Of a stretch of DNA of 64,000 nt, positions 25,807 through 33,995 are shown piece by piece (within the stretch, counting starts at the first letter, position 1; the number at the start of each line of letters is the position of its first letter). The position numbers and the translations under genes are program-made. The notes under the pieces are model-generated. The model searched no databases, was not told the DNA's origin, and was given only the letters and a program-made list of their open reading frames with translations. This stretch comes from Streptomyces hygroscopicus (GTDB lineage: Bacteria > Actinomycetota > Actinomycetes > Streptomycetales > Streptomycetaceae), in contig CP018627.1 in assembly GCA_002021875.1 (NCBI GenBank), positions 4,030,001 to 4,094,000 of the forward strand, given 5' to 3'.

Positions 25807-26238
25807 ATGGGATCGGTACGCAAGGCAAGTGCCTGGCTTGGCCTCGTCGACGACAGCGATGACGAGCGCTACTACGACGACGACTACGCCGAGGGGTCCG
25901 AGCCCGGCGACTCCTGGGTGACCGACCCGCGAGCGCGGGTGGCCGACGAGACCGCGCGGGACCACGGCACCCGGATCGCCACGGTCACCCCGGACGGGTT
26001 CCGGGATGCCCGCGGCATCGGCGAGATGTTCCGGGAGGGCGTTCCGGTCATCGTGAATCTCACGACGATGGAGTCGGCCGACGCCAAGCGCGTGGTGGAC
26101 TTCATGGCCGGGCTGATCTTCGGGCTGCGCGGCTCGATCGACCGCGTGGCCAACCGCGTCTTCCTCCTCACCCCCGCGGACTACCAGATCGTCAGCGGCC
26201 CGGCCGGCCACACCACGGGCTTTTTCAACCAGAGCTAG
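25807..26238 (+). CDS. SepF-like cell division protein
   Basis: 143 aa. Start ATG 25807 follows GGAGAGGAGG. The N-terminus [20 protein letters not shown] and an acidic Tyr/Asp stretch precede the SepF fold ([30 protein letters not shown], then [32 protein letters not shown]). SepF links FtsZ to the membrane. This gene is not in a division-and-cell-wall cluster, so it is probably one of the extra SepF-like paralogues (SflA/SflB type) of Streptomyces. The family's N-terminal amphipathic helix is present ([12 protein letters not shown]). Confidence 0.87.
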   Translation: MGSVRKASAWLGLVDDSDDERYYDDDYAEGSEPGDSWVTDPRARVADETARDHGTRIATVTPDGFRDARGIGEMFREGVPVIVNLTTMESADAKRVVDFMAGLIFGLRGSIDRVANRVFLLTPADYQIVSGPAGHTTGFFNQS

Positions 26239-26266
26239 GCCCGGACAGGGCCTGGCGCCCAGGGCC

Positions 26267-26296
26267 GCTCACCGGAATGCGTCGATTCCGGTGAGC
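26267..26296. terminator. Terminator of the sepF-like gene inside the 3' end of the dehydrogenase gene
   Basis: Perfect 12-bp inverted repeat, 26267-26278 (gctcaccggaat) with 26285-26296, 6-nt loop, 28 bp past the sepF-like stop. It overlaps the last codons of the convergent dehydrogenase gene. Confidence 0.7.
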
Positions 26297-27456
26297 GCCT
26301 TGCCCAGCACCAGTTGGTGCATTTCGACGGTGCCCTCATAGGTGAGCACGGACTCCAGATTCGTGGCGTGCCGCATCACCGGATACTCCAGCGAGATCCC
26401 GTTGGCGCCCAGAATCGTCCGGGACGTGCGGCAGATCTCGATCGCCTCGCGCACATTGTTCAGCTTGCCGAAGCTGACCTGCTCGGGGCGGAGCCGTCCC
26501 GCTTCCATGCGCCGCCCCAGATGGTGGGCGAGCAGGATCCCCTTGTGGAGTTCCAGCGCCATATCGGCCAGCTTGGCCTGGGTGAGCTGGAAGCCCCCGA
26601 TCGGCCGGCCGAACTGCTCGCGCTCGCGCGCGTAGTCCAGCGCCGACTCGAAGGCGGAGCGGGCGGCCCCCATCGAGCCCCAGATGATGCCGTAGCGGGC
26701 GTGGCCCAGACAGCTCAGCGGCCCCCGCAATCCGGTGACCTCGGGCAGGACCGCGTCGGACGGCAGCCGCACCTCGTCCAGGACCAGCTCGCTGGTGACC
26801 GAGGCGCGCAGCGACCACTTGTGCTTGATGTCGGGGGCCGAGAAGCCGGGCGCGTCGGTGGGGACGACGAAACCGCGGATGCCCTCGTCGGTGCGGGCCC
26901 ATACCACCGCGACCCCGGCCACCGAGCCATTGGTGATCCACATCTTGCGGCCGGTGAGCACCCAGTCCGAGCCGTCCCGCTTGGCGTACGTCCGCATGCC
27001 CGCCGGGTCGGAGCCGTGGTCCGGTTCGGTCAGCCCGAAGCAGCCGATGACCTCGCCGGAGGCCATCCGGGGCAGCCACTGCTGCTTCTGCCCCTCGGAG
27101 CCGAAGCGGTGGATGGCGTACATGGACAGGGAGCCCTGCACCGACATCAGGGAGCGGATCCCGGAGTCGGCGGCCTCCAGCTCCAGACAGGCCAGGCCGT
27201 ACTGGATCGGACTGGCACCCGCACACCCGTAGCCGGTGAGGGACATCCCGAGCGCGCCGAGGGAGCCGAGCTCCCGGGCCAGCTCCCGGATGCCGGGCAC
27301 CTCGCCGCGCTCGAACCAGTCGGCGACATGCGGCAGCACGCGGTCGGCGGCCCACTGCCGCATGGTGTCGCGGACCGCGAGGTCCTCGGGGTCGAGGAGA
27401 TCGTCGAGCCCCAGCGGGTCACGCGGATCGAACGACGGCAGGGTGCCAGCGGACAT
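26269..27456 (-). CDS. Acyl-CoA dehydrogenase, glutaryl-CoA dehydrogenase-like
   Basis: FAD-dependent dehydrogenase; 395 aa. The catalytic base is Glu374 in TYEGTVEMHQLVLG. CFGLTEPDHGSDPAGM and WITNGSVAGVAVVWA are the FAD/substrate signatures, and the C-terminus (LGKALTGIDAF) resembles glutaryl-CoA dehydrogenases, which oxidise and decarboxylate glutaryl-CoA to crotonyl-CoA in lysine breakdown. Whether decarboxylation occurs cannot be judged here. Start ATG 27456. No other lysine-degradation gene adjoins. Confidence 0.88.
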   Translation of the reverse strand: MSAGTLPSFDPRDPLGLDDLLDPEDLAVRDTMRQWAADRVLPHVADWFERGEVPGIRELARELGSLGALGMSLTGYGCAGASPIQYGLACLELEAADSGIRSLMSVQGSLSMYAIHRFGSEGQKQQWLPRMASGEVIGCFGLTEPDHGSDPAGMRTYAKRDGSDWVLTGRKMWITNGSVAGVAVVWARTDEGIRGFVVPTDAPGFSAPDIKHKWSLRASVTSELVLDEVRLPSDAVLPEVTGLRGPLSCLGHARYGIIWGSMGAARSAFESALDYAREREQFGRPIGGFQLTQAKLADMALELHKGILLAHHLGRRMEAGRLRPEQVSFGKLNNVREAIEICRTSRTILGANGISLEYPVMRHATNLESVLTYEGTVEMHQLVLGKALTGIDAFR

Positions 27457-27621
27457 GGGTGGCGGCCTCCGGTGGATGCGGGTCCGGGTCGCCGGGCGGG
27501 TACCGGTCGCCGGGGCGCGTCCTTCCGCCCGGCGGCCGAGGTGATCAGCCCGGTCGATCCGACGCTACGGCCGGGTAACCCCTGACGTCCAGACCCGCTC
27601 ACGCCGCGCCACCAGGACACG

Positions 27622-27721
27622 GGCAGCACGCGGGCAGGCCCGGGGCGGGAGTCGGGCAGACCGGGGCAGCACGCGGGCAGGCCCGGGGCGGGAGTCGGGC
27701 AGGCCCGGGGCGGGACGCGGG
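27622..27721. repeat. 43-bp GC-rich tandem repeat
   Basis: A 38-bp core beginning ggcagcacgcgggcaggccc occurs at 27622-27659 and again at 27665-27702 (period 43), followed by a partial third copy to 27721. It lies in the 433-bp gap (27457-27889) between the dehydrogenase and MFS genes. No reading frame here is convincing. Confidence 0.8.
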
Positions 27722-27763
27722 CCGGGCTATGGGGTGTCCGGCGGACCACGCGGGGGCTCCGCC

Positions 27764-27845
27764 CCTGGACCCCGGGGTCCAGGGCAGAGCCCGGCGGGGG
27801 AAGGGGCGGGGACCAGCCCGCCGCGGGCGGCAAGATCCGCTGGAC
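27764..27845. repeat. 20-bp palindrome and second dispersed repeat (copy C)
   Basis: cctggaccccggggtccagg (27764-27783) is a perfect palindrome inside a larger GC hairpin and could end transcription of the MFS gene. Just after it, 27814-27845 matches 28 of 32 positions with 62508-62539, marking a second dispersed intergenic repeat. Such modules are common between Streptomyces genes. Confidence 0.65.
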
Positions 27846-27889
27846 ACCTCGCAGCGCGGGGGATGCGCGCGGGAGTCGGGCGGGGTCGG

Positions 27890-29560
27890 TCAGGACTCGG
27901 CGGCGACGGCGGCGGCGCGGTCGCGCCGGGCCGGGGTGTCCGTACCGCCCTGTGCGCGCTGGTCCGGGCCCTGAGCGGGCTCCTCGTCGTCGGCGGCGCA
28001 CTCCATGGCCTTGGGCAGCCGCAGCGCGGCGAGCGCGCCCATCAGCAGCAGACCGGCGCTGACCGCGAGCGTGACGTGCAGACCGTGGACGAAGGCGCCG
28101 CGGGCGGCCGAGCGCAGGGCCTCTCCGGCGTGGCCGCCGAGCCGGTCGGAGACCTTGTACGCGGCGCCCAGCGACTGGCTCGCGTCGGAGCTGGCCGAGG
28201 CCGGGACGCCGGGCACCGAGGAGACGCCGGGCTTGTAGGCGGCGTTCATCACACTGCCGAGGAGGGCTATGCCGATACCGGCGCCGAGCTGGTACGAGGT
28301 CTCGCCGATGGCGGCCGCGCCGCCCGCCGAACCGGCCGACGCCTCGTTGAGCATCGACTCGTACGCGCTGAAGAGCGTGGTCTCCAGGCCGAAGCCCAGG
28401 ACGATGAAGCCGCCGACGAGCACGGCGGGCCGGTCGGCCTGGCCCATGGCGGTGAGCGAGAGAACGGCGAGCGCGGTGAGCGCGAAGCCGATGGCGACCA
28501 TGAGCCGCGGGCCGAGCCACTGGAGCATCCGGGACCCCACGAGCCCGGCGGCCATGGCGGCGAAGGTGAGCGGCAGCAGCCGCAGACCCGTCTCGAGCGG
28601 GGTGAGCCCGAGCACGAGCTGGAGGTACTGGGCGGCTATGAGCTCCAGGCCGACGAGCGCCAGCAGGGCGAGCACGATACAGCCGACGGAGATCGAGAAG
28701 GCGGGCCGGGCGAACAGCTTGAGGTCGACCAGCGGATGCGTACGGCGGCGCTGGCGGCGCACGAAGAGCACCAGCAGGACCACCCCGAACAGCAGCGGGG
28801 CGATGGTCACGGCGTCCAGCGGATCCGCGCCGCCGCCCATCCGCTTGACGCCGAAGACGACGCAGAACAGCCCGCACGCGGCCATGACCGCGCCCAGCAC
28901 GTCCCAGGGCCCGTTCCGGTCGCCGGTGGACTCCGGCAGCAGCCAGCGGCCGACGGGCAGCGCCACGATCATCAGGGGCAGGTTGACCAGGAAGACCGAG
29001 CCCCACCAGAAGTTCTCCACCAGGAAACCGCCGAGCAGCGGGCCGACGGCCGCGCCGACGGCGGCGACCGCGCTCCAGACGCCGATGGCCAGCGCCCGCT
29101 CCCGGCGGTCGGGGAAGACCTGGCGCAGGATCGACAGTGTCGCGGGCATGATCATCGCGCCGCCGACGCCCAGCAGGGCACGGGCCACGATGAGGATCTG
29201 GGGGGAGGGGGCGAAGGCGGCGAGCGCGGAGGCGGCGCCGAAGAGCCCGTAGCCGAGCAGCAGGACGCGCCGTCTGCCGACGCGGTCACCGAGGGTGCCG
29301 AAGAGGATCAGCAGCGAGGCGCAGACCAGTGGGTAGATGTCCACGATCCACAGCAGTTCCATCGCGCCGGGGCGCAGATCCTCGGTCACGGCCGGGACCG
29401 CGACATGCAGCACGGTCGCGTCCACGGCGACGAGCAGCAGGCTGACGCAGAGCACGAGGAGCACGACCCAGCGGTTCGCCCCGCCGCCCGCCTCGGTGCC
29501 GCGCCATTGCCGGGGAACGCCCGCCGTCCGCCGAGTGCGGGCCGTGGTCGTCCCGGACAT
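27890..29560 (-). CDS. MFS drug-efflux transporter, DHA2 (EmrB/QacA) family, 14 TM
   Basis: 556-aa proton-driven exporter. The first helix follows ANRWVVLLVLCVSLLLVAVDATVLHVAVPAV, containing motif D1 (LDxTxxNVALP-like, here VDATVLHVAVP). Motif A is GTLGDRVGRRRVLL, and motif C is near GPLLGGFLVENFWWGSVFLVNLP. Fourteen hydrophobic segments can be counted. The C-terminus is acidic. No TetR-type regulator adjoins, so substrate and control are unknown. The DNA upstream (29561-29914) is shared with the divergent mannosyltransferase gene. Confidence 0.9.
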   Translation of the reverse strand: MSGTTTARTRRTAGVPRQWRGTEAGGGANRWVVLLVLCVSLLLVAVDATVLHVAVPAVTEDLRPGAMELLWIVDIYPLVCASLLILFGTLGDRVGRRRVLLLGYGLFGAASALAAFAPSPQILIVARALLGVGGAMIMPATLSILRQVFPDRRERALAIGVWSAVAAVGAAVGPLLGGFLVENFWWGSVFLVNLPLMIVALPVGRWLLPESTGDRNGPWDVLGAVMAACGLFCVVFGVKRMGGGADPLDAVTIAPLLFGVVLLVLFVRRQRRRTHPLVDLKLFARPAFSISVGCIVLALLALVGLELIAAQYLQLVLGLTPLETGLRLLPLTFAAMAAGLVGSRMLQWLGPRLMVAIGFALTALAVLSLTAMGQADRPAVLVGGFIVLGFGLETTLFSAYESMLNEASAGSAGGAAAIGETSYQLGAGIGIALLGSVMNAAYKPGVSSVPGVPASASSDASQSLGAAYKVSDRLGGHAGEALRSAARGAFVHGLHVTLAVSAGLLLMGALAALRLPKAMECAADDEEPAQGPDQRAQGGTDTPARRDRAAAVAAES

Positions 29561-29829
29561 GTACGCACCTCCCTGGGGCTTGCGCTCGCGGTCCGCCGTC
29601 GGAGGGGCGGTACGTCACGTCGTAGGGACGTCCGGGTGGCCCCGGTGGCGAAGGCGCGAGTGAGAGGTCAGGGTACGCGAGTCCCCGCGCGGGCCGTGTG
29701 CCGCAGGTCATGTTGGGAGCAGACCGCGGAGGATTACGGAGGCGTACGTTCCGGACTTCCCCTTTTGTCCCCCGTCTCTCTGCCGTCCCTCCCGTGGCCC
29801 CCCGGCGGCCGTCCCGCGTTCTTCCTCCG

Positions 29830-29872
29830 TTGTCCACAGCCCCCGCGGCCACTCCGCGCGGGGTTGTCCACA
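29830..29872 (+). promoter_or_regulatory. Two DnaA-box-like motifs (TTGTCCACA)
   Basis: ttgtccaca occurs at 29830-29838 and 29864-29872, same strand, 34 bp apart, each followed by gccccc. This is the DnaA-box consensus of Streptomyces origins. The pair lies 43 bp before the mannosyltransferase start and within the divergent promoter region, so DnaA could regulate here or be titrated. Two boxes do not make an origin. Confidence 0.5.
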
Positions 29873-29901
29873 GCCCCCGGCGGGCGGTCCCGGCCATCCT
29901 T

Positions 29902-29907
29902 GATAAT
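29902..29907 (+). promoter_or_regulatory. -10 element of a probable leaderless promoter
   Basis: GATAAT ends 7 nt before GTG 29915 and no Shine-Dalgarno is present, consistent with a leaderless transcript. No good -35 at 17-19 bp. Confidence 0.45.
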
Positions 29908-29914
29908 CGTCGCC

Positions 29915-31102
29915 GTGACTGATCTCGCCCAGGCCGGCACCGCGCCGCTCAGCGACGACGGCCGACCGGGCCGCGCCGCTCGGGCCGCGCTGCGCCGGGC
30001 CGCTCCCGCATTGCTCGCCTACGCGGGGACGCGCCTGCTCGGGCTCGTGGTTCTCGCGATCTGGGGGGCCTTCGCGGACAAGAGCCCGCACCAGCTCCTC
30101 TCGGCGCGCTGGGATTCGCTGTGGTACACCCGCATCGCCGAGGAGGGGTACGGCTACACGGTCCATCTGCCCGACGGGTCGGTCCACTCCAACCTGGCGT
30201 TCTTCCCCCTGCTTCCCGGCCTGGAGCGAGTGATATCGGCCATAGCCCCGCTGGACGCGGCCGACGCCGGTCTGCTGGTGAGCTGGGTCACGTCCCTGTT
30301 CGCCGCCTGGGGGATCTTCGCGATCGGCGATCTGCTGTACGGACGGCGGGTGGGCCTCACCCTGGCCGTGCTGTGGGGCGTGCTGCCGGTCGGGATCGTC
30401 CAGTCGATGGCGTACTCGGAGTCGCTCTTCACGGCGCTGGCCGCCTGGGGGGTCTATGCGGCGCTCACCCGGCGGTGGCTGTGGGCGGGGCTGTTCGCGG
30501 CGCTGGCGGGGTTCACCCGGCCGGTGGGGGCGGCGGTGGTCGCGGCGCTCTGGGTGGCGGCCGCGGTGGAGCTCCTGCCCGGCGGGCGCTGGCGCCAGGC
30601 GTGGCGGACAGACCGGGGCCTGCTCGCGGGCGTCGTGCTCGCGCCGCTGGGCTGGCTGGGCTATGTGGTGTGGGTCGCCGTCCGGACGGGCAGCGTCACC
30701 GGCTACTTCGACGTCCAGAACGGCTGGGGGAACGGCTTCGACGGCGGGCTGGCCTTCGCGGGCTTCATCGGGGGGCTGCTGATCAAGCCGCCCTTCGTGG
30801 GCGGGCTCGGGCTGCTGCTCGGCGTCGGGGCGCTGATCTGGCTCGCGATCCGCTGTGTGCGGCAGCGCCAGCCACTGCCGCTGCTGGCCTACGGCGGGGC
30901 GGTGCTGGTCCTGGCGCTGGCCGCGAAGGGGTACTTCGGCTCAAAACCCCGGCTGCTGATACCGGCCTTCCCGCTGCTGCTGCCGATCGCCGTCGCCCTG
31001 GCCCGGCTGCGCCCGGTGCGCACCGCGCTGGTCCTGGGGGCGGCCGGGCTCGCCTCGGCGGTGTACGGGGCCTTCTGGCTGCATGGCTCCGGACCGCCAT
31101 GA
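29915..31102 (+). CDS. PIG-V-like membrane mannosyltransferase (GT-C fold)
   Basis: Integral membrane glycosyltransferase, 395 aa, of the Mannosyl_trans2 type, using a polyprenyl-phosphate mannose donor on the outer face. The signature ARWDSLWYTRIAEEGYGY (loop 1 with acidic/aromatic residues) follows the first helix, and about ten further hydrophobic segments are seen. SMAYSESLFTALAAWG is also typical. Start GTG 29915 has a -10 box at the right distance for leaderless translation. The open frame extends far upstream but without family similarity, so the longer start is rejected. A target (protein O-mannosylation or glycolipid) is not visible. Confidence 0.82.
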   Translation: MTDLAQAGTAPLSDDGRPGRAARAALRRAAPALLAYAGTRLLGLVVLAIWGAFADKSPHQLLSARWDSLWYTRIAEEGYGYTVHLPDGSVHSNLAFFPLLPGLERVISAIAPLDAADAGLLVSWVTSLFAAWGIFAIGDLLYGRRVGLTLAVLWGVLPVGIVQSMAYSESLFTALAAWGVYAALTRRWLWAGLFAALAGFTRPVGAAVVAALWVAAAVELLPGGRWRQAWRTDRGLLAGVVLAPLGWLGYVVWVAVRTGSVTGYFDVQNGWGNGFDGGLAFAGFIGGLLIKPPFVGGLGLLLGVGALIWLAIRCVRQRQPLPLLAYGGAVLVLALAAKGYFGSKPRLLIPAFPLLLPIAVALARLRPVRTALVLGAAGLASAVYGAFWLHGSGPP

Positions 31103-31255
31103 TCCGGCCACCTCGTCCGGCCGGGCCGGGCCCCACGGATGATCACCCCCGGCCGTCCGGCGACGCCTGGGGAAACTTCCGGGAACGGCACGGCCAATAG
31201 GCGATAAACTCGCCCTGTAAGAATTCCATAAAGTCCCTGAGACACGCCCATTGGA

Positions 31256-31284
31256 AGGCCGGGAGCAGAAAAGCTCCCGGGCCT
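31256..31284 (+). terminator. Terminator after the mannosyltransferase gene
   Basis: aggccgggagc (31256-31266 region) pairs with gctcccgggcct (31273-31284) with one bulged base and an agaaaa loop. It is about 155 bp past the stop. The interval 31103-31405 is unusually AT-rich for this window and otherwise empty. Confidence 0.6.
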
Positions 31285-31369
31285 CGTGCATTCCGCGGAA
31301 AGCGGCGGCCAAAAGCCGTGGACGAGACGTACTCCACATCACATCGTCATCACAAAGCGACCTGATCGA

Positions 31370-31398
31370 CTGAACCCGCCTGTCACGCAATGTAACGT
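31370..31398 (+). promoter_or_regulatory. Promoter of the PAP2 gene, probably leaderless
   Basis: CTGAAC (31370-31375), 17-bp spacer, TAACGT (31393-31398), then 7 nt to GTG 31406. Spacing fits a housekeeping promoter that starts transcription at the start codon. No ribosome binding site is present. Confidence 0.5.
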
Positions 31399-31405
31399 CG
31401 ATTAG

Positions 31406-32440
31406 GTGCGTACCGAAGACAAGCTCCCCGCGTCCGAGGAGCGAAGGCCCGATCTCGCGCGACCGCGCATGACCCGAACACGCTTCTGGCTGCTCGGGAC
31501 CACGCTGGCGGTCTACGCGGCGACCGTGATCGGCGTGCTCACCACCTCATGGCTGGTGAAGCTCGACTGGCAGATCATGCTCTTCCGGCCCTACAAGCAG
31601 TGGCCCGAGTTCCACACCTTGCTGGACTACTTCGTGGTCATGGGCCAGCGCGGACCCACCGCGGTGGCCGTCGCCGCCTGGCTGGGGTGGTGCTGCTACC
31701 GGCAGCGGACCCTGCGCCCGCTGCTGGCGCTGGGCACTTCCCTGCTGCTGCTGAACGCCACCGTGGGCGCGGTGAAGATCGGCTTCGGCCGGCTCGGTCC
31801 GCACTACGCGACCACCGTCGGCTCCAATGAGATGTGGGGCACCGGCGATATATTTCCTTCGGGTCACACCGCGAACGCCGTGGTCACCTGGGGGATTCTG
31901 GCCTATCTGGCGACCACCCCCGTCGCGCGCCGGGTCGCCTCGCTGATCGCCGCGGGCTTCGCCTTCGGGGTCGGCATGACCACCGTCTACCTCGGCACCC
32001 ACTGGCTGAGCGATGTGGTGCTGGGCTGGGCCGCCGGGGTGCTGGTGCTGCTGGCGCTGCCGTGGCTGGAGCCGGCCATGGCCCGCGCCGAGGCGCTGCT
32101 GCTGACCCTGTGGCGCCGGATGCGCGAGGGCTGGGCGCCCGTGCCGCTGCCGTCCGGGCGGCCGGTCGCCGGGACCCCGCTGGCCACCCCGCGCGCCGCC
32201 CGCGACGACGAGCTGCCCGCCCGCGAGCCCGTGGCCGTGGTCCGGTCCGGCGGTGCCACCGGCCGCGGCCCCGACGGGCGGCCCCACCACCCGGTCCGTC
32301 AGCACACGGTGCGCTCCGAGCGCACTCCCGTCACCCCGGTCGGCAGCCGCCGGCCGCCGCACGCCGACCGGGTGCCGCGCGCCACGACGCCCTTCGGCCC
32401 GTCCGGCGCCTCCCGCGGCCGGACCGCCACGGGAGGCTGA
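31406..32440 (+). CDS. PAP2-family membrane phosphatase
   Basis: 344 aa, GTG 31406. Phosphatidic acid phosphatase type 2 motifs: KIGFGRLGP (motif 1 variant), FPSGHTAN (motif 2, catalytic His) and YLGTHWLSDVVLGW (motif 3). Six hydrophobic segments lie between about 28 and 225. The last 115 residues are hydrophilic, Arg/Pro-rich and probably cytoplasmic. Family enzymes dephosphorylate undecaprenyl pyrophosphate, phosphatidate or related lipids. Adjacency to a mannosyltransferase would fit recycling of a polyprenyl carrier, but that is inference. Confidence 0.88.
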   Translation: MRTEDKLPASEERRPDLARPRMTRTRFWLLGTTLAVYAATVIGVLTTSWLVKLDWQIMLFRPYKQWPEFHTLLDYFVVMGQRGPTAVAVAAWLGWCCYRQRTLRPLLALGTSLLLLNATVGAVKIGFGRLGPHYATTVGSNEMWGTGDIFPSGHTANAVVTWGILAYLATTPVARRVASLIAAGFAFGVGMTTVYLGTHWLSDVVLGWAAGVLVLLALPWLEPAMARAEALLLTLWRRMREGWAPVPLPSGRPVAGTPLATPRAARDDELPAREPVAVVRSGGATGRGPDGRPHHPVRQHTVRSERTPVTPVGSRRPPHADRVPRATTPFGPSGASRGRTATGG

Positions 32441-32500
32441 GCCACCCACCGGGCCGCGGGGCGGTACGCACCCCCATTCCCCGCGCCGACCGGTCACCCC

Positions 32501-32538
32501 ACGGCCCCGAACGCTCTCGCCGGAGCGTCCGGGGCCGT
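32501..32538. terminator. Bidirectional terminator between the PAP2 and I78 genes
   Basis: 16-bp arms, 32501-32516 (acggccccgaacgctc) and 32523-32538, with one mismatch and a 6-nt loop, between convergent genes. Confidence 0.8.
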
Positions 32539-32588
32539 AGTCGTGTCCGCGCCGGGCACACCGGCCCACCGGCGCGGATCCGGGCCGG

Positions 32589-32804
32589 TCAGCCGCGCCA
32601 GCAGCGCTTCACGGTGCCGTCGTCCACCTCGAAGTCGATCCGCCCGCGCAGATACTCCATCGTGATGATCGCGCCCGGCGGAAGCGTCCGTACGGTGCTC
32701 CAGCCGCGTGCGCGCGCCCTCTCCTCGGCGGTCCGGGCATCGAGGCCCACATAGCTGTCGAGGTCGTCGTCGGGTTCGGCCGGAAGGTTCGGTACAGGTC
32801 CCAT
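32589..32804 (-). CDS. I78-family peptidase inhibitor-like protein
   Basis: 71 aa, ATG 32804. The pattern of the I78 elastase/subtilisin inhibitor family is visible: an Ala-rich helix (LDARTAEERARARGWSTVR), then LPPGAIITMEYLRGRIDFEVDDGTVKRCWRG, with the conserved T-M-x-Y and D-R-I/L-x-x-x-D motifs. No signal peptide is evident, so it may act inside the cell or leave by another route. The single Cys is near the C-terminus. Family assignment is good, but inhibitory activity is not proven for most small actinomycete members. Confidence 0.75.
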   Translation of the reverse strand: MGPVPNLPAEPDDDLDSYVGLDARTAEERARARGWSTVRTLPPGAIITMEYLRGRIDFEVDDGTVKRCWRG

Positions 32805-33149
32805 GACGCCACCGTAGGTGGCTCCCTACGCGGGGCAAACCCAGAGTGGCGAAGGACTGCCACTGCCTCATGCCTCTCACGGCCGCCATTCGTCACACTT
32901 GTGTCACAGAAAACACGCCCGGGTTTGTGGGCGACTTCATCACTCTTCCGGGGCTTGTGTTGACCCCTCGAAGATGATTGCGAGTTTTCGTCGATATCCC
33001 GCGTCAAACGACCGGCTCCGGTATGGACGGCGGAGCACTGCCGAGATCTTTCGAGCAATTCACACGGCGGCCGGAAAAGCGCTGCCCGGACCCCTCCGGA
33101 GCACACAATTCCACCACAAATCGCCGGGGCCTCGGGGCCGAACGTCGAG

Positions 33150-33174
33150 GTTTACGCCCACCGGGACGCGGTAC
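33150..33174 (+). promoter_or_regulatory. SigB-type promoter candidate for the gas vesicle operon
   Basis: GTTT (33150-33153), 15 bp, CGGTAC (33169-33174) differs by one base from the GnnT-N14-16-GGGTAY consensus of Streptomyces stress sigma factors. It ends 20 bp before the gvpO start. The rest of 32805-33149 shows no gene; a TTGACC word at about 32960 lacks a good -10. Confidence 0.4.
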
Positions 33175-33194
33175 CCGCCGCCATCGGAGCCAAC

Positions 33195-33497
33195 ATGACT
33201 GACAGATCAGATGAAACCCCCGAGAAGACGGCGGCCGGCGGTCCGAGCCCGCTGGCACTCCTGCGTGCCGCCCGTGAACAGCTCGTCGAGCTGACGGGCC
33301 TGTACCCCGAGTCCCTCCCCCGTCTGGAGCGGACCGACGAGGGGTGGCTGCTGGAGGCCGAGGTGGTGGAGCTGGCCCGGGTGCCGGAGACGATGAGCCT
33401 GATGGCCCTGTACGAGGTGACTCTCGACCCGGACGGCCTGCTCACCGGATACCGCCGCCTCCGTCGCTATGAGCGCGGCCGGAGCGACCGCCGCTGA
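33195..33497 (+). CDS. gvpO: Gas vesicle protein GvpO
   Basis: 100 aa, first gene of the gvp operon. ATG 33195 with GGAG 5 nt upstream. After a charged N-terminus comes the GvpO core (PLALLRAAREQLVELTGLYPESL, EGWLLEAEVVELARVPETMSLMALYEVTLD, GYRRLRRYERG). GvpO is an accessory or regulatory factor required for vesicle assembly in haloarchaea. In actinomycete clusters it comes first, as here. A 45-nt gap with a GAGAGGA site separates it from gvpA, the only sizeable gap in the operon. Confidence 0.92.
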   Translation: MTDRSDETPEKTAAGGPSPLALLRAAREQLVELTGLYPESLPRLERTDEGWLLEAEVVELARVPETMSLMALYEVTLDPDGLLTGYRRLRRYERGRSDRR

Positions 33498-33542
33498 CGG
33501 CGGCGAACCGGACGCCCACCGACACGAGAGGAAACACTCGAC

Positions 33543-33995
33543 ATGACCACTGTTGTCCCGGCACAGCAATCCAGGGGCGGGGGCGGCTCCAGCGGCCTGT
33601 ACGACGTCCTGGAGCTGATCCTCGACCGAGGGCTGGTGATCGACGCGTTCATCCGCGTCTCCCTCGTCGGCATCGAGATACTCAAAATCGACATCCGGAT
33701 CGTGGTGGCGAGCGTCGACACCTATCTGCGGTTCGCCGAGGCGTGCAACCGGCTCGACCTGGAGTCGGGCCCGAACAAGTCCCCCGGCCTGCCCGAGGTC
33801 GTCGAGGGCATCACCGAGGGCGGTGCGCGCTCCAAGACCAAGGGCGCCCTGTCCGGCGCCGGCGAAACCGTCTCCAAGGCCGCCCAGTCCGTGGCCGACG
33901 CGATCCGGCCGTCAGAGGAGGACGAGGAGGAGGAGCCTCGCCGTCGGCGTCCGGCCCGTAAGGCGGCGCCGAGGAAGTCCGAGGAGTCCGCATGA
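33543..33995 (+). CDS. gvpA: Gas vesicle structural protein GvpA with long C-terminal tail
   Basis: Main shell-type protein; 150 aa. The GvpA core is residues about 18-75 ([30 protein letters not shown]...[13 protein letters not shown]). Classical shell GvpA is about 70 residues. Here a further 75 residues follow, Ala/Gly/Ser-rich and then an acidic EEDEEEE run and a basic [13 protein letters not shown] end. This is usual for actinomycete GvpA but would protrude from a ribbed shell. The stop overlaps the gvpF start (ATGA). Confidence 0.93.
   Translation: MTTVVPAQQSRGGGGSSGLYDVLELILDRGLVIDAFIRVSLVGIEILKIDIRIVVASVDTYLRFAEACNRLDLESGPNKSPGLPEVVEGITEGGARSKTKGALSGAGETVSKAAQSVADAIRPSEEDEEEEPRRRRPARKAAPRKSEESA

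Noticed and set aside
29830..29872. Replication origin
   Set aside because: Only two DnaA-box words occur, without a dnaA/dnaN neighbourhood or an AT-rich unwinding region.
27734..29914. Open frame extending the mannosyltransferase more than 700 codons upstream
   Set aside because: It runs antisense to the MFS gene, is charged and repetitive, and contains no hydrophobic segments. The GTG at 29915 begins the family sequence directly.
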